From positions 4,187 to 68,186 of the forward strand of contig JBBQWT010000019.1 in assembly GCA_038210375.1 (NCBI GenBank): a stretch of DNA of 64,000 nt, written 5' to 3'. Made by a program: the position numbers and the translations under genes. The notes below the pieces were generated by a model that was given only the letters and a program-made list of their open reading frames with translations, was not told the DNA's origin and ran no database searches. The first letter of the stretch is position 1; each line of letters starts with the position of its first letter. Positions 59,086 to 64,000 of this stretch are shown piece after piece. This DNA comes from JBBQWT01 sp038210375. Its GTDB lineage: Bacteria > Acidobacteriota > Terriglobia > Terriglobales > Acidobacteriaceae.

Positions 59086-59490
59086 TTATTTTACGCTGGG
59101 ATGCCCGGAGAGACCGGGGTCCTCTTCGCCAGCCGCATGGGCAGCCTGGCACTCGGCGCACGGGCAGAGGTAGCGCAGGTATTCCCAGGAATAAATGCCA
59201 TGCTCGTGGCCGTCGTTCCAGGTAAAGCTGATGGCGTAGTTGCCGACCGGCTTGGCTTCTTTGGCGCGCGCCGGCTCCTTGAACATAGGCAGCGCCCCGG
59301 GCTTAGGCACAGGTGGGCTGCCGGGCTTGTGTCCGGCGGGGCGTTCTTCATTACACAACGCGCAGGGGCAGGCGTTGCGCAGGTAAGGGAATGGATAATT
59401 GCTGTGATGCCCATCCTGCCAGGTGATCTCCATGCCGGCCCCGCTGGAAACGTGGACATCGACGGACTTGGGATCAGTGCGAGAGGCCAT
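59086..59490 (-). CDS. DUF971 domain protein
   Basis: 134 residues. The domain known from the N-terminus of gamma-butyrobetaine hydroxylase (DUF971) is visible: MEITWQDGHHSNYPFPYLRN, ACPCALC, and near the C-terminus WNDGHEHGIYSWEYLRYLCP, CAEC. The paired cysteines (CPCALC and CPCAEC) suggest zinc or a metal cluster. In bacteria such stand-alone proteins are mostly of unknown function. Four bases separate it from the DUF3108 gene upstream, so it is part of the same minus-strand run. Confidence 0.85.
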   Translation of the reverse strand: MASRTDPKSVDVHVSSGAGMEITWQDGHHSNYPFPYLRNACPCALCNEERPAGHKPGSPPVPKPGALPMFKEPARAKEAKPVGNYAISFTWNDGHEHGIYSWEYLRYLCPCAECQAAHAAGEEDPGLSGHPSVK

Positions 59491-59493
59491 AAT

Positions 59494-60504
59494 TTAATGC
59501 CGCTCCACATGCTGCAGGTGCATGGTGAGCGTGCCCCAGGAGAGGCGGGCGCGGATCTGCACCGGCATGTGCGCGGCATCGTCGGAATACCACAACCACA
59601 GCTTGCCTTTTTCCCGCAGCGGCCCGCTTTCCGCCTCGGGCTGCACCCGCACGGTCTTGAATGTGCCCGCCGGGGTCTTGACGGTTTCCCGGGCTTCGAC
59701 GTGCACTTTGACCCCAACCGTATGCTCGCCGTCATTCATGGGGAATGAATAGGTGGCGTTGGGCGTCAGGGAGCGTGAAGCCACGAAGTACACAGCCGAA
59801 AGAATTCCGCTGACGCACGGAGGAATCAGGCTCTCGACATGTTTACTGGTGCCGAGACGCAGATTTTTTTCGTCGAGCACGTTTTTGCCGCGCCCATAGT
59901 CGAAGCGGATCTCGGTATTGACCCGGCGAAACCCTTCTTCCACCTGCTTGCTGATCTGGCGCGAGCAGAACGAATTGGAATCGAAGAAGGATTCAAAGCG
60001 GTCGTGCACCCGGTACAAAACTCCCACTACGCCGTTGGAGTCGGCGGTCCCCAGGATGCGCTGTTCCGCTCCGGCGGCCCCGATTTCGAGGGTGGCGCTG
60101 CCCGCTTTCACCAGCCGCCAATCCACGTCGTAATAAAAAGTCTGCCCATCGGGCAAGCGATAGTTGGCCGCCCGGTCGCCGGCAGGGCCTAGCGCCGCTG
60201 TTCCGTTCGCGGCCACCGGCTCAACCGCTGCCGGACCTGCCGGGGCCGGAGTCAGCGTCCGCGCCGGCTTGCTCACACCCGGGCGCACGGCGTTCCTGGG
60301 CTGGGATGCTCCCTGGCCCATTGCCGCCATCCCGAACGCAAAGGTAAATACCAGCAAAGCCGCCAGGTTACCCGTCCACTGGTTGCGGGCTTTTGATCGC
60401 GCACAGGCAGGGCGCAAGGCGCTGAATTTCAACGTCTGTTGAATTTGGGGGATGAGGGCAAGCAACGAATGAGCGCTTTTTAGATTGGAATTAGAATCCA
60501 ACAT
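59494..60504 (-). CDS. exported DUF3108 domain protein
   Basis: 336 residues. A basic lead and a hydrophobic segment (about 45-65, LAALLVFTFAFGMAAMG) act as an uncleaved or late-cleaved signal. A Pro/Ala-rich linker follows, then the DUF3108 core: YYDVDWRLVKAGSATLEIG, IRFDYGRGK, RLSWGTLTMHLQH, a beta-rich periplasmic fold. Function is unknown. The start overlaps the stop of the ICMT-like gene by 14 bases, so coupling is likely. A later start is possible. Confidence 0.82.
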   Translation of the reverse strand: MLDSNSNLKSAHSLLALIPQIQQTLKFSALRPACARSKARNQWTGNLAALLVFTFAFGMAAMGQGASQPRNAVRPGVSKPARTLTPAPAGPAAVEPVAANGTAALGPAGDRAANYRLPDGQTFYYDVDWRLVKAGSATLEIGAAGAEQRILGTADSNGVVGVLYRVHDRFESFFDSNSFCSRQISKQVEEGFRRVNTEIRFDYGRGKNVLDEKNLRLGTSKHVESLIPPCVSGILSAVYFVASRSLTPNATYSFPMNDGEHTVGVKVHVEARETVKTPAGTFKTVRVQPEAESGPLREKGKLWLWYSDDAAHMPVQIRARLSWGTLTMHLQHVERH

Positions 60505-61093
60505 GCTTCCGATGCCACAGAATTTTCAAAACCAGCGCCAGCATCATGGCAACAGCGCCTATAAGAGCATTGTACTCGCGATGGCGCAGGTAGAGTTCGC
60601 GGGAGAAGCGGCCGGCAGGCGTGATCCCCTCCCCGGCGTCGGGCGTGGCGCGAAATTTCGGCAGCAACACCGGCACCTGGTGGGAATAATCGCTGTAACC
60701 GGGGAAGTGCGCGCGCAGATAAGCTTCCTCTCCCTTGATGACCGGCAGGTAGATGGCGGAGAACATCACGATCACGCCAACCCATACCCAGACGTTCAAC
60801 GCCGCCACCGCAAAGCCGACGGCAATGATGATTGAGCCCAGGTACAAAGGATTGCGGGTATAGGCATACGGCCCGCGGGTGGCCAGCTTCATATTTTTCT
60901 GCAAGTGTCCGGAGGCCAGGGCGCGAAGCCATACTCCGGCGAAACTGACGACCGCGCCCGCGGCCAGGGACGCCCACAGCGGCTGCGCCAGCCATAGATA
61001 GATCCCGCCGAAAATAAATCCGGCGGGCACCCTGATGCGGCGGGCGACCAGAGACCAGGTCAATTTCGGGCCGGATTTTTCGGGTTCACTCAT
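60491..61093 (-). CDS. isoprenylcysteine carboxyl methyltransferase (ICMT)-family membrane protein
   Basis: 200 residues from the ATG at 61093, which overlaps the waaC stop by four bases (ATGA). Four to five membrane segments, with the ICMT/phospholipid methyltransferase pattern at the centre: MKLATRGPYAYTRNPLYLGS and IKGEEAYLRAHFPGYSDYSH. These bind SAM and a lipid substrate at the inner membrane. The frame is open upstream to 61552 but that part overlaps waaC and is not conserved-looking. Placement in an LPS operon hints at a lipid A or core modification, which is speculative. Confidence 0.85.
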   Translation of the reverse strand: MSEPEKSGPKLTWSLVARRIRVPAGFIFGGIYLWLAQPLWASLAAGAVVSFAGVWLRALASGHLQKNMKLATRGPYAYTRNPLYLGSIIIAVGFAVAALNVWVWVGVIVMFSAIYLPVIKGEEAYLRAHFPGYSDYSHQVPVLLPKFRATPDAGEGITPAGRFSRELYLRHREYNALIGAVAMMLALVLKILWHRKHVGF

Positions 61094-62175
61094 GTTTGCG
61101 TCATTGAACGCGCCGGCCCGGCCAGTATTTGCCGCGCCGCCGAAATCACCTCCGCCGGAGTGATGGCCATTAGCCCGCCATCGGGCTGCGCATGGTGCGC
61201 ATAACTGGTGACGCTGAGCGCCGAGCGCAGGGTCAAGGTTCGCGCTCCCAGTGGCCCATTGCGAGCCGGGTCGGTGGGGCCGAAAAGCGCCACCACTGGA
61301 ACCCCGAGGGCGTCCGCCAGATGCAGTGGGCCGGTGTCGCCGCCGATAAAAACCCGGGCCCTGCGGGTGAGAGCCATTAACTGGGCGAGCGAACACGCTA
61401 CGGGATGAGCGGCGCCGGCGCTCGCTTGCTGGGCGGCCGCGGCCAAGGGTTCTTCGCCGGGTCCGGTGGTGAGCAGCGTCCGCAATCCGTGTGCGGCCAG
61501 CGCCGCGGCCACAGCGCCATAGCGCTCGGCGGGCCAGCGCTTGGCCGCCCATCCCGCTCCCGGGGAAACCAGCGCGAAGCTGGCTATGCCCAGCCGCGCC
61601 AGCTCCTCATCGCACCAGCGCTCGGCGGCGGGATCGTGGGGAAACAAAACCGGCTCGGCGCCGCGCCGCAACTCGCGTTCCGCCACCGCGCCCGCCAATT
61701 CCAGGCCACGCTCGATCACGTGCACCGCCTTTTGCGGAACTGGGTGGGTGTACATCATGGCTGCGGGGGCTTCCCACGGCCGCGCCGCGCCGATGCAACG
61801 TGTTGCTCCGCTGAGCCGGCCCATGATCGCCGATTTAATCGAGCCTTGCAGGTCCAGCGCCACCTGATATCGGCCGCGGCGTACTCCCTGAATTTCGCTG
61901 CGCATGCGCGACCAGCTCGCTATTGTCTGCGCGGGAATATTCCATCCTTTTCGCCACGCCTTGCTGTTGATGGAATGTACGGAATCCACCAGCGGCTGCG
62001 CGAGGGAACGGCCGCCCGTTTCCACACCTTGCGCGCGCAGCAAATCAACCCAGGGTTCTTCGACCACCCAACCGATGTCGGCTTCGGGCAGCGCGGCGCG
62101 CAGGGCGATCACCGCGGGCATGGCGTGGATGATGTCTCCCATGGACCCCAGCCGGACGATCAGGATGCGTTCCAT
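61090..62175 (-). CDS. waaC: lipopolysaccharide heptosyltransferase (GT9, WaaC type)
   Basis: 361 residues. GT9 enzymes add ADP-heptose to the Kdo core of LPS. N-terminus MERILIVRLGSMGDIIHAMP is the acceptor-side motif of heptosyltransferase I, and WVVEEPWVDLLRA follows. The nucleotide-side block VFIGGDTGPLHLADALGVPV with ALFGPTDPARNGP is complete. Heptosyltransferase II (WaaF) is a possible alternative. It overlaps rfaE2 by 16 bases and the ICMT gene by 4, so the three are tightly coupled. Confidence 0.94.
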   Translation of the reverse strand: MERILIVRLGSMGDIIHAMPAVIALRAALPEADIGWVVEEPWVDLLRAQGVETGGRSLAQPLVDSVHSINSKAWRKGWNIPAQTIASWSRMRSEIQGVRRGRYQVALDLQGSIKSAIMGRLSGATRCIGAARPWEAPAAMMYTHPVPQKAVHVIERGLELAGAVAERELRRGAEPVLFPHDPAAERWCDEELARLGIASFALVSPGAGWAAKRWPAERYGAVAAALAAHGLRTLLTTGPGEEPLAAAAQQASAGAAHPVACSLAQLMALTRRARVFIGGDTGPLHLADALGVPVVALFGPTDPARNGPLGARTLTLRSALSVTSYAHHAQPDGGLMAITPAEVISAARQILAGPARSMTQT

Positions 62176-62651
62176 CTTTTGATCACCCCGCTGCTGGAGT
62201 GGTCTTTGGGATCTCCAACGATTCTGACTTCTCCGCCGCAGGCGATCACCACCGCGCGTTCGGGCACGGTTTCCGCGGTGTAGTCGGTGCCCTTGGCGTG
62301 GAAATCAGGCCGCGCCTCCCGCACCAGCGCCGACGCGTCGGCCTCATCGAAGATCACCACCGCATCGACGCAGGCCAGCGCCGCCAGTACCTCGGCGCGC
62401 TCCGCGGCCGGCGTGCGCGGGCGTCCTTCACCCTTCAGCGCGCGCACCGTGGCATCAGCATTCACCGCCACCAGCAGGCGGCCGCCCAGTTCTTTCGCCG
62501 CCTGCAGGTAGCGAACGTGCCCGACATGCAGTACATCGAAACATCCGTTGGCCAGAATGACGCGATGGCCCTCGCGCCGCCATTGCGCCGCAGTCTCCGC
62601 CACGGCGGCGCGTGCGAGGATCTTCACGGAGTGATTGCCCGCGGATTTCAC
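62160..62651 (-). CDS. rfaE2: D-glycero-beta-D-manno-heptose 1-phosphate adenylyltransferase
   Basis: 163 residues. Makes ADP-heptose for the LPS core. The nucleotidyltransferase signature VILANGCFDVLHVGHVRYLQ has the HxGH pair, and KGTDYTAETVPER and ERAVVIACGGEVRIV follow, as in the HldE C-terminal domain. Here it is separate from the kinase rather than fused as in E. coli. Its 3-prime end overlaps waaC by 16 bases. The start lies 30 bases after rfaE1. Confidence 0.95.
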   Translation of the reverse strand: MKSAGNHSVKILARAAVAETAAQWRREGHRVILANGCFDVLHVGHVRYLQAAKELGGRLLVAVNADATVRALKGEGRPRTPAAERAEVLAALACVDAVVIFDEADASALVREARPDFHAKGTDYTAETVPERAVVIACGGEVRIVGDPKDHSSSGVIKRWNAS

Positions 62652-62681
62652 CGCAGGCCGTGTTCCAAATTTAGAATGGCG

Positions 62682-63704
62682 CTAATCGGCATTGACCGCA
62701 TCGACGAGTTCCTGCTGGCTGACGGTGGCGGTGCCGCTCTTCATCACCACGATTCCGCCCGCATAGTTGGCCAGGCGCGCGGCCGATTCGGCCCTCGCTC
62801 CGGTGGCCAGCGCCGCCGTGAATGTGGCAATCACCGTGTCCCCGGCGCCGGTCACGTCGATTGCCTGGTCGGAGCCATGCACCGGGATATCAACCGGCGC
62901 CGATCCGCGCGCGAACGCGGTCAAGCCGTGTCTCCCGCGGGTGATCAGCAGCGACTGCAATTTCATCTTCTGCATCAGCGTCTTGCCCGCCTGCAACAGC
63001 AGCTCCGGGTCGTCGCCGATCTTGATGCCCAGCGCGGCTTCCACTTCCATCTGGTTTGGCGTGGCGCCGCTGACCCCGCCATACTCCAGCATGCGATAGC
63101 GCGAATCCAACATCACCGGAACGCTGTTGACGGCGCCCCGGGCGCGAATGGAGGTGAGGATCGCGGGGGTCACCGTGCCGTAGCCGTAATCGGAAACCAG
63201 CAGCGCGTCCGAAGCGCGGGCATATTCCCTCACCGCTTCGATGATGAGGCGCTCGGCATGGGCATCGGGCAAAGTCTCGGGTTCGCGATCGATGCGGACC
63301 ACCTGCTGCCGCTGGGAATGCGACGTCCCCGCCAGGATGCGGGTCTTCGTGACCGTGTTATAGCCGCGAATTTTCAGGATGCCGCTGCTGGCGACGTGTT
63401 TCTGGCGAAACGCTTTCAAGACCAGGCGCCCCGGTTCATCGTCGCCCACGACGCCCACCGGGAGCACGTTCACTCCCAGCGACGCCAGGTTGAGGACGGC
63501 GTTGGCCGCGCTGCCCGGCTGGGTGGTGCGCTCGCGGTATTTCAATATCAAAACCGGAGCCTCGCGGGACACCCGCATGATCTCTCCATACACAAACTCA
63601 TCGGCAACCATGTCCCCCACCACGGTCACGCTGACCCGATCAAAGGACTCGATAATGTGCAGCAGCCGCGTCTTAGGATCGACCGCAGTTGTTCTTTTTG
63701 CCAT
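62682..63704 (-). CDS. rfaE1: D-glycero-beta-D-manno-heptose-7-phosphate kinase
   Basis: 340 residues, PfkB/ribokinase fold. Phosphorylates heptose-7-phosphate at C1 in ADP-heptose synthesis. N-terminus VTVVGDMVADEFVYGEIMRV and the glycine-rich PGSAANAVLNLASLG are the sugar-binding part; VDVTGAGDTVIATFTAALAT carries the anion-hole and catalytic Asp. Together with rfaE2 it replaces the fused HldE. It is followed 30 bases later by rfaE2 and preceded by lpxK, all minus strand. Confidence 0.95.
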   Translation of the reverse strand: MAKRTTAVDPKTRLLHIIESFDRVSVTVVGDMVADEFVYGEIMRVSREAPVLILKYRERTTQPGSAANAVLNLASLGVNVLPVGVVGDDEPGRLVLKAFRQKHVASSGILKIRGYNTVTKTRILAGTSHSQRQQVVRIDREPETLPDAHAERLIIEAVREYARASDALLVSDYGYGTVTPAILTSIRARGAVNSVPVMLDSRYRMLEYGGVSGATPNQMEVEAALGIKIGDDPELLLQAGKTLMQKMKLQSLLITRGRHGLTAFARGSAPVDIPVHGSDQAIDVTGAGDTVIATFTAALATGARAESAARLANYAGGIVVMKSGTATVSQQELVDAVNAD

Positions 63705-63813
63705 TGGCTGTTCCTCTCTCCGGCAGTTTCACTTCTTCACTGCTTCCGCAGGCAAACGTCCTGACGCCAAACCTGGTTCAGCGAAATTGTCTCATGAGCG
63801 ATGATGATGCGGT

Positions 63814-64000
63814 CTAACCATGGCTTCGCGTCCGGTCGCGGTCGGCCAGGGTCTGTAACAGCAGGTTGAGCGCGTCTTCGGCGCCCGCCAGCTCCATCTT
63901 TACCGGAACCACGCATACCGGTTCGAGCGCGGCCAGATAGCCGCCCAGGTTGATCGCATCTTTTTCGGTGGTGATGAAACCGGCGGCGGCGCTGCGCTGG
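63814..64000 (-). CDS. lpxK: tetraacyldisaccharide 4-prime-kinase, C-terminal fragment (runs off the window)
   Basis: The last 62 codons of a minus-strand gene whose start lies beyond base 64000. It reads SAAAGFITTEKDAINLGGYL, then VCVVPVKMELAGAEDALNLL, ending RDRTRSHG and TAG. The FITTEKDA motif is typical of LpxK, the kinase that adds the 4-prime phosphate to lipid A. The position directly upstream of rfaE1 supports an LPS role. The kinase core itself is not visible. Confidence 0.8.
   Translation of the reverse strand, partial: QRSAAAGFITTEKDAINLGGYLAALEPVCVVPVKMELAGAEDALNLLLQTLADRDRTRSHG

Noticed and set aside
61094..61552. Upstream extension of the ICMT-like gene into waaC
   Set aside because: The extra 153 codons are Arg/Gly-rich shadow of waaC; the ATG at 61093, with a 4-base overlap, begins the conserved protein.
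62199..63764. A 521-codon open frame antisense to rfaE1 and rfaE2
   Set aside because: It spans two real genes and their gap and shows no family motif.

Overview
The window is GC-rich, gene-dense Gram-negative DNA. It most resembles an Acidobacteriota genome of the class Terriglobia (Koribacter-like). This is inferred from several things together: a folate-dependent TrmFO, an LPS core operon (waaC, rfaE1, rfaE2, lpxK), a PAP2-Wzi fusion protein, a secreted protein with a carboxypeptidase-regulatory-like domain plus TPRs, and many short intergenic repeats ending in GTCATTCYGA. No rRNA, tRNA, CRISPR array, prophage or replication origin was seen.

Layout. 0-8 kb: a spermidine-acetyltransferase-like gene coupled to trmFO, a membrane protein, der, an exported alpha/beta hydrolase, a broken VOC gene, an exported protein and a BON-domain protein. 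8-13.5 kb: dinG, the preQ0 cluster queD-queE-queC, and a secreted TPR protein closed by a strong terminator. 13.6-14.1 kb: a GIY-YIG nuclease gene bracketed by inverted repeats. 14.2-17.4 kb: molybdenum-cofactor genes moeA, moaC and mog, with a PATAN-type response regulator between moaC and mog. 18-36 kb: a surface-polysaccharide region made of a WecA-like initiating transferase, a PAP2-Wzi outer-membrane protein, wecB, a flippase, a frameshifted GT2, rfbB-rfbA-rfbC-rfbD for dTDP-rhamnose, and an SLBB/Wza-type exporter. It is interrupted at 26-30 kb by a patch with a class III cyclase, a decayed transposase, a RAYT remnant and several broken genes.

36.5-38.7 kb holds four stress-type genes (GlsB/YeaQ, YflT-like, YtxH plus helix-hairpin-helix, YciF/DUF892). 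38.9-44.4 kb has a VTT/DedA-like protein, an S41 protease homologue lacking its catalytic Ser and Lys, a class A PBP and a PASTA protein. 45-49.3 kb on the minus strand is aroC, def, fmt, rsmB. 49.4-53 kb has ridA, small membrane proteins, rpmB, a small acidic protein and an aldose-epimerase-like gene. 53-56 kb is a permease - adenosine deaminase - ACT-domain operon. 56.2-64 kb, all minus strand, has a 50-residue basic protein, pcrA, DUF971, DUF3108, an ICMT-like methyltransferase and the heptose/LPS genes, ending in a truncated lpxK.

The most distinctive structural signal is a set of dispersed repeats whose outer ends read roughly ATTGTCATTCYGA. They occur singly and as outward-facing inverted pairs (2255-2565, 44563-44834, 52801-53030). 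A similar pair brackets the GIY-YIG gene (13633-14068), which suggests an element family with empty and nuclease-carrying versions. Family assignments come from recognised motifs, not from searches.
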